Positions 10,599 to 22,383 of a stretch of DNA of 64,000 nt are shown here, one piece after another. Position 1 is the first letter of the stretch. Each line of letters starts with the position of its first letter. The notes under the pieces are model-generated. The model ran no database searches. It saw nothing but the letters and a program-made list of their open reading frames with translations, and was not told the origin of the DNA. The stretch covers positions 24,726,903-24,790,902 of the forward strand of contig NC_092238.1 in assembly GCF_036320965.1 (NCBI RefSeq). The letters run 5' to 3'. The DNA comes from Panulirus ornatus (lineage: Eukaryota > Arthropoda > Malacostraca > Decapoda > Palinuridae). The position numbers and the translations under genes were made by a program.

Positions 10599-12660
10599 GT
10601 AGATAGATTACAGTTATTATATTATTAACTTTCTAAAATGGGAAACAGAAGATTACAGTTATATGTTAGAAAAACTTTAGAAGTATTTATATTAAAATTT
10701 TAAGCATAAGACTGAGTTAGTTTCTTTTTAGAGGAAGAATCACCAGTAGAATCACCTTAGTTATCAAAGATTTTACTGTTTTCAGTCCATAGGCTAGTCT
10801 GCAGACTAACATTATGCACCAAGTATTTTCATTCATTCCTCAGCTGATGTTCTTGATTGATCCTGAAGCCTTTGCTGGTTCTGGGTTTGTGCTACCTGAC
10901 TGTGCTTATAAAGAGAGTTAGAAAATTTCAAATCTTTGTGAAGTCACAAGTGGGCAGTGGAAAGTAAAGATCAATAGTGAACAGATTCTTTTAAAGAAAG
11001 GGAGAGAGAATAGAAACAGTTTTTTGATATTATGATGATGAATAATCCATGGATTTAATAGAATAATAAACCAATCTTTGTACACCCCTTCACTATTTTT
11101 CTTAGGCACTTAACTCTTTTTCCACGATTAGTTTTGGAGCATGAGATGCTTATCTATTTTACATTATTAGTTTTGAAGCATGAGATGTTGAGGTTTGTTT
11201 TATACTTTGTTTCAGAGTGCTGGGAGTCTTATTCAGTCTCCAAGATTTGTTCTTCAGCTGTTAATTACCTTGTTTCTGAATTAGATCAATAGCTTGGTCA
11301 TAGTTGTCATTGTTGAAGTTTGTAAGCACAATGTATGTTCCTCAAATTGTAAAAAGTTGTAAATAAAATGTAAATCAGTATAACTTCAGATCAGTTTATG
11401 TATCTTTTCCTGCTTGATATGAAATTATGATAGGAATTACTGTTGTGCCTCAGGAAAAATTGAAATATGGACTTCCAGACTTATTTCACACATATTCATT
11501 ATGCTGCACAGGTTGTGTAAAAATACATACAAGTAGAATCATTGTACAAAAAGGGGGGTTGCGTATGAACCATGGAACTGAACCTTAGATGCCACATTAA
11601 TATATATAAAATCTTTGTGTCATTCTATCCACATCCTTACTCTGCCTACACCATCACCTTACCCACACCATCGCCTTATCCACTCCATCACTTTACCCAC
11701 ACTGCCATGCATTTACTTTCATCCTGCCCACATCCTCAACTAACTCATATCCTCTCCCTGCACATATCCTTACCATGCTCACATACTCCCATCCATATCC
11801 TTACACTGCTCACATCCTCACCCTTTCCACATTAACGCTGTCGAGGTCCTCAACTGCCAACATTCTCACCTAGACAACACTCATCCAACCCAGTGATTTG
11901 CTACGATATCACCGGCTACTTTATTGTGCACCCCATGCTAATCCCGTGAGCGACATCGCAAAATGTATACTGAAGTGACAAGCAGTATTGTTAGACCCCA
12001 GTGGACAGTTTTTTCCTTACATTATGAAATTGGTTCATTACATAAGCTACATAACTTACATTACATAGTCTTTCGTAGGTTAAATTTCACGTTCAGCTTC
12101 TGAATTTTTACTTCTTATATATATTAGATTTTTTTTTTTTTTACAAATAGTTGGCCTATGCACTTTATTGCAAATAGCTATGGTAGAATGATATGATAGT
12201 ATGACTTGGGAACCACCACCACATTATATCTGTCAATACAAACATTTGCCTTGATATAATAATTCCATGTGTAATAAACTTTAACCCTTATATACTCGAG
12301 TTAATTTGTTAACAAATCTAGTGTCAACAAACTTTAGACAACTTTCTGGAGTTCCATAACCATTTCTGAGATACTAACATAACTAGTCTTACGTTACATT
12401 CTAATAGAACAAAGCTCTTCATCTAGCCATACCCCCTCGTCACTTTGCCGTTCTTCCCTTGCCCTAACATCATCATCACCCTGTGATATCACAGCCCATT
12501 CACCCGACTCATCCTCTCTATAACCTACACTTTTATCCCATCCAGGTCTTTCTCTATGACCTCACCCTGACAAATACATCGTCGTAATAACTCAGTACTT
12601 ATTACGACCGATGGCATCTGGGTTTACTACAATATAAACTTATAAAAAAGACAAATGGCT
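10599..12660. other. Mostly unique intergenic DNA
   Basis: No supported gene. An imperfect C-rich stretch at 11625-11840 repeats units like CCACATCCTTACNCTGCC and explains the short ORF there. A perfect 14-bp palindrome CTGTGATATCACAG lies at 12481-12494. Confidence 0.45.
11625..11840. repeat. Degenerate C-rich minisatellite
   Basis: Imperfect units of CCACATCCT / CACTCC / TTACC repeat on one strand, nearly free of G. Unit boundaries are blurred. Confidence 0.5.
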
Positions 12661-12677
12661 AACCTGCATCTCGTGAG

Positions 12678-12691
12678 GTTACCATAGCAAC
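12678..12691. promoter_or_regulatory. X-box-like (RFX) site
   Basis: GTTACCATAGCAAC fits the RFX consensus GTNRCC-AT-RGNAAC style as a full 14-mer with both half-sites. It lies in unique DNA about 2.9 kb before the channel start codon and about 480 bp before a short ORF. RFX factors drive genes of ciliated sensory cells, which is where CNG channels usually act, but the link here is inference. Confidence 0.45.
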
Positions 12692-13154
12692 GGCGTGTTC
12701 AGGAACGTCGCTCATTCCTCTTTATAGTCCATTAAATTACCCAATGAAAGCCATTTATCGAATATTTGAAAATTTCAATTGATGTTACATAATGTTGAAT
12801 TCATCAATCTGTCTAGTGAAGGCAATTAGAGACCGTACTGTTATCATTATAAAAAGATGTCTCTATTGCAGTGTTATTACACCTAACGATTGAGAAGCCA
12901 AGGAATGGCTGGCGCCGAGCTGTTTTGACCGAACGCGCTTCGACCACCAAGTGATGAAGTAATAGGGACCAGAAGGAGGAAGCTGAGGAAGTTCTATTCC
13001 AGGAAGAGCGTTAGTACATCATCTACATATGAGGTAGGCAGAAAGCTTCCCATCACACAAGAGAAGCAGGTAGTGAGTGGATAGGGTTGGAAGAGTGTCT
13101 CACCAGCGTCAGGATGAAGATGTTGGCTACGAAGTTTACTTGCGAAAATTAAAC

Positions 13155-13292
13155 ATGCAGAATGACATGGACAGATTGATGTTAAGCAGATTATCTTCGT
13201 ATATACAGAGTATAAGAGAATCTAGTAAGTGTAGAACTTGTGGATCTGATATTGATCCATCCATTCTCACCAAACCTTGTCGACCTAACTAG
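13155..13292 (+). CDS. Short unrecognised ORF
   Basis: An ATG at 13155 opens 45 codons (MQNDMDRLMLSRLSSYIQSI at the start, CRTCGSD near the end) in a frame open back to 13077. The composition is protein-like: a helical N-terminal half and a CxxC. Upstream, another frame (about 12963-13080) is open in a basic stretch but is not in phase. It could be the last exon of a small gene driven from the X-box region, or chance. I do not recognise it. Confidence 0.22.
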   Translation: MQNDMDRLMLSRLSSYIQSIRESSKCRTCGSDIDPSILTKPCRPN

Positions 13293-13543
13293 CTTTTGTT
13301 TTAAGTTTTACGTCCATGGTAATTTTTGTTAAAAAGTGCATTACGCATGTGTCATGTAACTGCCTCGGTAATTGGCTATTAAGTACTAGTGACCATCCCT
13401 TATAATTGAACATATGGTGGGTCCAGCAGTGCTGTTAGCGGACATTATATGGCAGTAGTCCTGCTGGGAACATGGCCAGCATTTTGGTTGCAAAAATATT
13501 GACTCGGACATTTCTTGCAATAGCGTTAGAGTCGATTAAAAGG

Positions 13544-13614
<71 letters not shown>

Positions 13615-15552
13615 TTTATTTTAGTCACGTGAATAAACAGGACTTCAGATTACAATCGATATTATAGTTTGCACGCTCCCTTGCTTTATGTTGCGGGCAT
13701 CTTGAAGAAAAAAACTTATTGATGCCTAACAAGCGTTTTACATCTCGGAGGTAACAGCTGATTTTATGGCAAGTGATGCGATAATGTTGAGGGACTCCGG
13801 ACGGTCGCATTGTGTGTAGCAACAGGTGATCATGGTCAGCGGGTAGCAAGGAAACACAGAGAGACACATTGTTCTGGTTAGAGTCTACCAATTCACGGAC
13901 TGAAAGATTCTAATGGTAAGCATAAACACTAAATTCACATTAGTTTTTGCATTAGTCTTGCTGTTATCATGTGTGAGTTCAAGGATGGCATCAATTAATT
14001 TTCATATTGCTTATATTGGGATTGTTTATTTCATTTGTGTTCAGATATACCATTTGTAGGTATCAAACGTATTCTTTATTAGTGCATGTGACCTGGTGGT
14101 AACAACGATGACAAGTTGAGCTGTCTTACTAATAACGTGATCAGCATACGGTAATTACATAAAGTAAATAAAAAGGTTCCACATGTAAAAAAGGAAAATT
14201 AACGTATTCTTATTTATAAATTGTAATTTTCATTGAATGATTATAGAATATACCCCATTCACGCTCAACATCTTGCCCCATGACAAATTCTAAGATTCCA
14301 CAAGAACCCTGATATTCCAATGTTTAATGTGGCTACATTCATGGGTGTTACTATGTTTTGTTGATTATTTTATGAATTATTTATATAACTATACTTTAAC
14401 TGCAAAAAAATAGGATACCCACGGCCGCCCATTCACTCACCCAGAGGGCGGAGAAATCAGGCGCTTCCATTATCTCGGGGTTCCGAGCAAGAGAAAATGA
14501 AATTTAAAGATATTTAAAAAGTGACCAAACAACAGGAAATGTAAGTAGTTAGAAATACATATATTGATAGTAAATTTTTGTCGTCTTACATGGCGCCCCA
14601 GGGCACCCTCGGGACGGCACTTGGGATCATAGATATGTGCCAGTAACCCTGGCAGCCACCTATGCTCATCACTGACCGGTAACGCTAAAGAATTACCAAG
14701 GCCACAAAGGGTACTTCTGAGACCCTGCGTGAGCTGCTATTACTTAGGTTGCAATAAAGCTGAATTTCTTGGTGATTTGAGTAGTTAGTAAACTGAGATA
14801 ACGCCGAGAGCAATAGTGGCGTTAACGTTAGTCAGATTCTTATGACCAGTCGTAAACATGAGAGCACCCAAGGTAGGTAGTTCCTCGTAATGTAATGAAA
14901 AATCTTGATTGCAAATAGTTGGTCATCATAGGTGGAACTCTTACTACGTAATGAATCTAACCATTAAACGTTACTTTGGTGTTTGGATATGGTGTACAAA
15001 CTACCAATTTTACTTCCTGATTAGCTTGTAGTATATCTCCAAACCTGTTTGTATTTCAGACAGCCAGTTTCTTTCCCAATATAGCCATTTTGATGATAGT
15101 TATTTTCATGAATAAAGCAAAATAGATTTGGCAGCTGAAAACAGTCAGCTACTTCATACAGAAAACACATATTTGTCACTAAGGGTAATCAGAATTGCTC
15201 AGGAGATAACCGAATTTAGTATTAGATCAGACTTTGGTTCAGAAACTACCAATTCCATCTCATGAAACAACTTGCTATTAGGACGGTTAAATTAATCTTG
15301 AGAAAGCCATTTTTCAGAATAGTGTGGTCTTTCTTACCATGACAATCATCTGATCAAATTATACTTTTATTGTAGAAGAATTAATTGAAGAATGTGGCAT
15401 TGATGGAGATAGTTGATCTACTAGAGCTCACCCTTTAACAGCAACTCATGAAATTAGAGTTCATAACCACCAAAAGGTTGTCATCTTATTTTTTATCCAG
15501 ATTGCTTTCTCTTTTTTTTTTTTTTTATCCAGATTTGCTTTCTCTTTAAGAG
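13293..15552. other. Upstream region of the channel gene
   Basis: Low repeat density compared with the rest of the window. It contains one (AT)n tract and a short GC-richer patch at 14590-14720. A pyrimidine tract and TTTAAG just before 15551 could be the acceptor of a non-coding 5' exon, so the transcription start may lie anywhere in this stretch. Confidence 0.4.
13548..13612. repeat. (AT)n microsatellite
   Basis: About 32 uninterrupted AT units. Confidence 0.95.
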
Positions 15553-15745
15553 ATGGCATACCCTGTACGACTTGAGGTGGCCACCTTGGTGGGGGACACT
15601 ACAACTCGTGAAAACCAGGCTACAGGGCTACGTCAGGCCTCCAGTGCTGGTGTCGGTCTTCCCCAAGTGGCTGACACTACCAATGCAACCAGTAGACAAG
15701 CGGTTTTTGTAATAGGAGATTCTGCTAAGCGCCCTAAAACTGCAG
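15553..15745 (+). CDS. CNGB: CNG channel beta-type, coding exon 1 (N-terminus)
   Basis: ATG at 15553 in a fair context, with TAA two codons upstream in frame, so this is a likely true start. It encodes about 64 residues beginning MAYPVRLEVATLVGD, of low complexity and without recognised domains. The donor GCAG|GTAAAA leaves phase 1, matching the next exon. Assignment to the channel gene rests on this phase agreement and position, since the N-terminus is not conserved. In beta subunits this region is cytoplasmic and disordered. Confidence 0.6.
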
Positions 15746-16429
15746 GTAAAACCAGTAATGTACTGCATTTCTTTGTGACATTTTAGGAAAGGAAACAGAC
15801 TTGTCATTTTACCTGTCATGGCTTTGCTTATGTATGCTGAATGAATTGATTGTTTTGAAGTAAGCCATTTCCAAATAATTGGTAATACAAAGTTCATAAT
15901 TTTTTTCTTTTCTATGGTATGCATGAGATATATTCCGTGGAATATATGAGTCAAACCTTTCCAACCCATGTGATATCTCTTATTATGGCACCAGTCTTAA
16001 TGAACTGTTTAGATGTGATTGCAGCTGCTCACTCCTTCCAGTCCTGCCCTTGGCCAGTTATTGACCATAACCAGTGTAACAGCATGGACCCATTCCTTTC
16101 CAGCCTTTTAGACCTCAAAATTCTCTGGGATTGCATGTTAAGATGTGCTGCTATTAGGCTGGATTTTTTTCACCTCATGGGTTGCTGTCCTTTTCTTTTG
16201 TTTTATTTGTAGGTGTTACTGGACTCCACTTGCCTATAAAGTTACATTATAAGTGAAATTTCTCCTTAGATGAGGTTGTATCATTGTTAGTTGATGAAAC
16301 ATAGTGCAGTCTTGTCAGGGATCTTTTACTTCAATGAAGTCCTCCTTGTTCCTGCTACTGAGTGTAGTGCAATCTTGAAGCCCCAGAGCCCCTGATTAAG
16401 GAGTCTTGGATTTATATCCCTATAAGACT

Positions 16430-16506
16430 TCATGTGTGGCAGGGTGGCGACGGGAATGAATGAAGGCAGCAAGTATGAATTATGTACATGTGTAAATATG
16501 TATAGG

Positions 16507-16579
<73 letters not shown>

Positions 16580-16720
16580 TGAAATGTATAGGTATGTATT
16601 TGTGTGTGTGTGGACGTGTATGTATATGCATGTGAATGTGGGTGGGTGGGCCATTCTTTCGTCTGTTTCCTTGCGCTACCTTGCTAACGCAGGAGACAGC
16701 AACAAAGTATAATGAATAAA
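16430..16720 (+). mobile_element. Tail-only element with internal (AT)n, in CNGB intron 1
   Basis: It starts at CATGTGTGGCAGGGTGGCGA, passes an (AT)n expansion at 16514-16576, and ends in the terminal hairpin (CTACCTTGCTAACGCAGGAG) and an AT-rich tract. No RT sequence is attached. Confidence 0.8.
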
Positions 16721-17219
16721 GTAAAATGAAATAAGGCTTATGTTACCCTTTTTAGATGATGCCCACAATATGTGAATTTTGAGCTTTATAAGGGCTGGAA
16801 GGGAATGGGTTGATGATGTCAGCTCGGTTGCAGCTGCTAAGTGGCTGTGGGCAGGCCTGGAATGAATGAGCATTTACAGTAACATATGAGCAAGGGCTAG
16901 TGTCTTCTCACTGAAAATCAGGATGGTTGAAAAGTCCTGACTCATATTTTCCCATGTTATATATCTCATTCTCACAGGACCCCTCCTTGGAGAGAAAAGG
17001 TTGTTCAGTTTTAAAACCGAAATAGTGCAAAGATTTTGTCACCCTATGTCACCATACAGTGTGTTAACACAGGCTGGATGCCTGTGATGAATGATTTTAC
17101 TTTTAAGACTTTTACAGTTTTTGATAAGCCATTTTGCGATGAACTTTTGTGCATTTTTTATTGAAGCATTGCTAGAATAATTATTGTGTTTCCTGCATCA
17201 ATATTTTATGAATTGATAG

Positions 17220-17656
17220 GTATGTTGGGGTCAGGGCGTGTTGCTCCTATGACCACTACTGACAATTTACGTCCTGGAATAACTGGCCCAGCCTGTTTAT
17301 GCCCATCACCACGTCCACGCTCCAGCCCACGTATCAGACGACGCCACACCCGTGTCACTCCTTTGCCACCCACTACCCAGCTGCAGCTACCTCCTGATGC
17401 CAGGAATACAGCCGAACACACTTACCATAAGGTACCCCACATGTCCCTTAGTGAGGACTGGCAGGGTGCTTGTAACACTTCCCATCCCTCAAAGGTCCCA
17501 AAGTGGAAGAGAGATCACCAGAAGCAGTTCCACAAGGGCACCAGCCAGGATGACAATGAGGGGTTATGGCCCAGCTCCTCCTTGGACAGTGGGTTGCTGG
17601 ACCATGCCCCCACATTCCCCACCAACACTACCTCCTCAGCTATGGCAACTACACAG
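17220..17656 (+). CDS. CNGB: CNG channel beta-type, coding exon 2 (disordered N-terminal region)
   Basis: The frame is open across 437 bp and is rich in Pro, Arg, Ser and Thr (for example CPSPRPRSSPRIRRRHT), which indicates a long disordered cytoplasmic segment. The acceptor GATAG|GT receives phase 1 and completes a Gly codon. The donor CAG|GTACCT leaves phase 0, as required by the next exon. The acceptor has a poor pyrimidine tract, so the exact start is less certain than the end. Confidence 0.6.
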
Positions 17657-17926
17657 GTACCTCCAGCCTGGCTTGCTTCACCTCACAGAAGAGTACTAGT
17701 ATAGGCTTGGAATTCATAGAGATATAGTTAAGGGAGGTTTTTTTTCACATTTTCATATATGGGTATCCACATCTTCAGTATGTTTTATGCTATTGATTTA
17801 TGTGTTTCACTTGATGAACCATTCAATTTTGTAATCACCTGAGTTTTCACATCCATACCTTTCACCACAGTGCTCTTTCCATCTGTTGGAACTAAAAATA
17901 TTTGGTCATGATGTCACCATAATTTA

Positions 17927-18160
17927 TATCCCTGAGGATAGGGGAGAAAGATTACTTCCCACATATTCCCTATGTGTTGTAGAAAGCGACTGAAAGGGGT
18001 AGGAGTAGAGGGCTGGAAATCCTCCCCTCCAGTTTTTACTTGTCGAAAAGAAGGAACAAAGAAGGAGGCCAAGTTAGGATTTTCCTCACTAAGGCTCCGT
18101 CCTTTGTTCTTGGCGCTTCCTTGCTAATGCGGGAAATGGCGAATATGTATGAAAAAAGAA
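17927..18160 (+). mobile_element. SINE-B copy, CNGB intron 2
   Basis: A full-length but diverged copy: 5' part CTGAGGATAGGGGAGAAAG, central GGCTGGAAATCCTCCCCT, and 3' end GCTAATGCGGGAAATGGCGA followed by an A-rich stretch. Confidence 0.82.
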
Positions 18161-18465
18161 TTACCAATATTTATTTTCCACAGCTGATGATATGTATGCT
18201 GTCAGCCACTATATTAACAGTACATCATATGTTCATGATAATCCTGAACTGAAGATTTTGTATACTCACAAGACTTGTACGTATAGTACTTCCAGTGACA
18301 CCTTGTGATTGTACAATCTTATTATTCCTGTCACTGTTGTTCTTCCACTTGCATATTCCCAACTTGTTTATGTATCTTTTATTAAAAATCTTTCAAGGAT
18401 CTGTTGTAAGTTTACATCAGATATGTGGAACAAGTTAGAATTTGTTTCATAGAACCATCTGCAAC

Positions 18466-18755
18466 TAAGAGGGCTGGGAACGGTGGCCTGGAAATCCTAC
18501 CCTCATGTAATACTATCCCAAAGAAGGAGCAGAGGAAAGAGCCAAATAAGAATCTTTTTTTCTCCTACAGCTCAGTCATCTGTTTTAGATACTATTTTGC
18601 TCGTGTGGGAAATTGCAAACAAGTATGAAAAATGTCTATTTCTTGCGTAGCAACTAATTCAATTCCATTTCTGCTATTTTGCGTAAGTGGGAAATTGCAA
18701 ACAAGTATAAAAAATGTCCATTTCTTGCATAGCAGCTGATTCAGGTTCCACTTCT
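18466..18755 (+). repeat. Old SINE-B 3' part with tandem duplication
   Basis: 18466-18640 aligns loosely with the central and 3' SINE-B (CTGGAAATCCTACCCTC; GTGTGGGAAATTGCAAACAA). The 3' end and its flank are duplicated: the segment beginning TTTTGC recurs at 18595 and 18677, a period of 82 bp. Confidence 0.65.
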
Positions 18756-18759
18756 GCTT

Positions 18760-21114
18760 GATTCATTCCCACAAATACTGAGGAGTTGAATGGAGAAGTT
18801 AACTTCAAGGGATTTCAACACAAATCGTAAAGACAATTTTTACCTTTTGAATTTCAGAAAATGACCCTCAAAGGTTTTCACCATTTATAAGGGCATTGTT
18901 TTAAGTGTTCATGGTCATAATAGTAGTTTGTTGCTTATTTGTATTGCTTCAGGGATGGGAAATGAGCCAGTGAACCTATAGGGTCTTTAGCAAGCAGTGC
19001 TAGCTTTCTTTAAAATGATAGTGCTCCTTCTGAATGTATGAGAGCTATGTTTCTATGTTGTTTTCTGTTACGGACTGTTAGATGTGTAGTTATGTTTATC
19101 TTTAAATGAAATTTTTGTAGTTAGTGAGGATTTGGAAGTTCTGCATATTCACAGTCTTTCTCCTGTATAATCATCTACACTAGTTCTAATATGGTTGCAA
19201 AACATACCAGCACTCATCTTCTTTAAAACCATTGCACTTTGTTGTGCAAGAGAAGGTCTGTTTATTGATAAATGTCCTTTACCAGAGGGTGATGAAACTG
19301 TTGGTGGCGTAAGTCTTTTACCATATCATATTGTCGACAGTTTTCTTCCTGAAGGTCATCATGTCTTTGAACTCTGGTGGAAAGATTATGCACAGTTTGT
19401 GTCTTGATGAATGATACAATGAAATATGGTCACAGCTCTTTCTGTAATATAGAAACAAACCTTTTAAGTATCCCTATCATCCTCTGCAGCATCAGCCACT
19501 ACTTAGATGATGTGGCTGTTGTTTAATTTTCCTTTTCTTTCAAGCAACTAAGGAGATACATTCTTTCGTAGTTAGATCTTTGAGAGATAGCAGCAGTAAA
19601 CTCTTCTTGGGGACCTTCGGAATTCACTTATCTGCTTAGAAAGGGAACTTGTGCAGTGTCATGCTTCACACAACACATCACATTAAACAGAAAGGCTCAG
19701 GGCTGAATAAATGTTTATTATCTGCTAAATGGTAATATCTCTGGCTGTTTTCACATTTCTGTCCCACACCATCTTTGCAGATAAAGGCATGTCTTTAATT
19801 TTTTGAACAATTTTATCATTGTTCAAGAAATCACTGTACAGTATTTCTGATACATTAATTTACCAATGTTTTACTTATTTACCATCTGTGTAAGGCTTTT
19901 CTCATATCATGATCTCTTGCATTACCACAAAATTAGGGGCAGTTGTGTTGCTTGGTGATTTCACCCATTTATTGAAACTGTCTTCACTCTTCTCAACTTT
20001 TTGCTTCTGTTTATATACCACTTTCTTGTGGCAACTCCATCTGGATATTTCTTAGTGAAAATACTGTGTTTCCAGATAAAGTGCATTTTGAGGCTGAACT
20101 CTCGTAGTCTTATTTTTTATTAAAGACATGAAGGAGGTCCTGTAGAACTTGATATGAATGCAAAAGGTTTGATCCAGTCATTTTGAAATTATTTTTTCTA
20201 TTAGAGGCTATTCATACCCCATGGTTTGATACCAGTTATATTTAACCATGATTCTAAATCTGGCTGTATACTAGAAGAATGATAATAGTTCATAGGTATT
20301 ACACAGGTACAGGAGAGAGGGATTGCGGAATAGGCTGATCATAATTAGGATGGGATGAAAACACTGCCACTCATTCATCTTGTTTCTCATGTGACCCAGA
20401 TCAACTTATTATATCATACAGGTTTAAGTTTCCTTTTAATGAATAGTAAATTAATATGAAACTTATTAATTCCTCTTGCACTGTAAGTGTGACTATGAGG
20501 TGAATATCCATGGGGAGAAGAAAGGATCAACTGATATACTGCAGCACAATGAAAAATTCTTCCACAGGCCTGTATCTGATGCTGGTTGCTGTTTTCTTTC
20601 ATTTAGTTATTTATTCACAATCCTGTACTTCCTACCTTTTCTTATATAAAGATTAATTTGATGAGAGAAAAAGAGTATTTGCACAAGAAAACAGAGTTTT
20701 ACCAAACTCAGAGGTTGTACTGATGAAGAAAGGTAAGATGTGTTCCTGTGATTAACTGCACAATGAAAACTGAGTTGTTTGCATAATACTGCTGCCTTTC
20801 TCCTTACACACAAATTTTGTCATATGTGAACTATGGTGTAAAAGTATGTCATTTATGAACGAATTGGTTGTAGCCTAGTTGATATTGAAGGAAACTTTTT
20901 TATATCAAAAGGGAGTTATCACTCTTTATAAACACATTATTGTTTTTCTTATCAAGTTCTTCATTAGTAGGATTTTACAAATATAGATATTCATTACTTA
21001 ATCATAACTTTCTTATTTGCATTATGAGTAAAGGACAGGATCTGCACAAGTTTCCATAGAGTTGTTCGATGCTTACCCCAGTTCTAGAGTCAAAAGATAA
21101 AGTCAGTGTGCCAT
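18760..21114. other. CNGB intron 2, no recognised element
   Basis: AT-rich unique-looking intron. A 70-codon ORF near 19195-19407 has no recognisable family and no matching splice phase. Confidence 0.4.
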
Positions 21115-21499
21115 AATTGAAAGTTTTCGTTAATTCTCATGTATCCAAACCATTTTAGTACACCATCTTCAGCTCTCAAGTACATCCTTGTTTTATCTCC
21201 ACACTTTTTTTTTAATTTGTTACATCTTATATGATCAGCCCTCCTCATTTTCAGTGCATTCACCCATTTCCATACTCATTCATCTAGGGCTCATGCTTTG
21301 CATCTATGCAATCTGCTGGGACTATTGTGTATTGAACATACACATTCGTTCACACTCAATATCTAGCTATCATGTGTAATACACTGAAACCACAGCCCCG
21401 TTTCCACATCCAGGCCCCACAGACCTTTCCAGGTTTACCCCAGATTCTTCACATGCCCAGGTTCAATCCATTTGACAGCACGTCGACTCCGGTATATTT
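21115..21499 (-). mobile_element. Diverged RTE-like LINE fragment with tail
   Basis: 21125-21330 is a worn minus-strand version of the LINE-A C-terminal domain region. 21339-21499 matches the long-type 3' UTR up to the TATACCGG-like end of the ORF. Confidence 0.6.
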
Positions 21500-21714
21500 T
21501 ACTTTTTATTTATTTATTTATTTTGCTTTGTCACTGTCTCCCACGTTAGCGAGGTAGCGCAAGGAAACAGACGAAAGAATGGCCCAACCCACCCATATAC
21601 ACATGTATATACATACACGTCCACACAAGCAAATGTACATACCTATACATCTCAATGTACACATATATATACACACACACAGACATATACATATATACAC
21701 ATGTACATAATTCA
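21500..21714 (-). mobile_element. Tail-only element
   Basis: A minus-strand LINE-A tail with (TTTA)n at the 3' end (21505-21525) and the terminal hairpin at about 21535-21562. It is cut at 21714, where an oppositely oriented LINE-A body starts. Confidence 0.8.
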
Positions 21715-22382
21715 GTCGAGAACATTATCTCGGAAAGCAAAAATGGGTATGTTTGAAGGAATAGTGGTTCCAACAATGTTGTATGGTTGCGAGGCGTGGG
21801 CTATGGATAGAGTTGTGCGCAGGAGGATGGATGTGCTGGAAATGAGATGTTTGAGGACAATGTGTGGTGTGAGGTGGTTTGATCGAGTGAGTAACGTAAG
21901 GGTAAGAGAGATGTGTGGAAATAAAAAGAGCGTGGTTGAGAGAGCAGAAGAGGGTGTTTTGAAGTGGTTTGGGCACATGGAGAGAATGAGTGAGGAAAGA
22001 TTGACCAAGAGGATATATGTGTCGGAGGTGGAGGGAACGAGGAGAAGAGGGAGACCAAATTGGAGGTGGAAAGATGGAGTGAAAAAGATTTTGTGTGATC
22101 GGGGCCTGAACATGCAGGAGGGTGAAAGGAGGGCAAGGAATAGAGTGAATTGGAGCGATGTGGTATACCGGGGTTGACGTGCTGTCAGTGGATTGAATCA
22201 AGGCATGTGAAGCATCTGGGGTAAACCATGGAAAGCTGTGTAGGTATGTATATTTGCGTGTGTGGACGTATGTATATACATGTGTATGGGGGGGGTTGGG
22301 CCATTTCTTTCGTCTGTTTCCTTGCGCTACCTCGCAAACGCGGGAGACCGCGACAAAGTATAAAAAAAAAAAAAAAAAAAAA
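21715..22382 (+). mobile_element. LINE-A copy, severely 5'-truncated
   Basis: Begins at SRTLSRKAKMGMFEGIVV in the C-terminal domain, is open to the stop at 22177, and is followed by a short-type tail and a poly-A at 22362-22382. No stop or frameshift is seen in the retained 150 codons, so it is a young insertion. Confidence 0.93.
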
Positions 22383-22383
22383 A

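Noticed and set aside
11572..11835. 87-codon ORF
   Set aside because: Generated by a degenerate C-rich minisatellite; no homology seen.
16326..16654. ORFs with Ile-Tyr repeats (also at 1973, 59604 and 60761)
   Set aside because: They are translations of (AT)n tracts.
19195..19407. 70-codon ORF in CNGB intron 2
   Set aside because: The frame looks protein-like in part (LPEGDETVGG), but no family was recognised. It would need splice sites of suitable phase, which I could not find.
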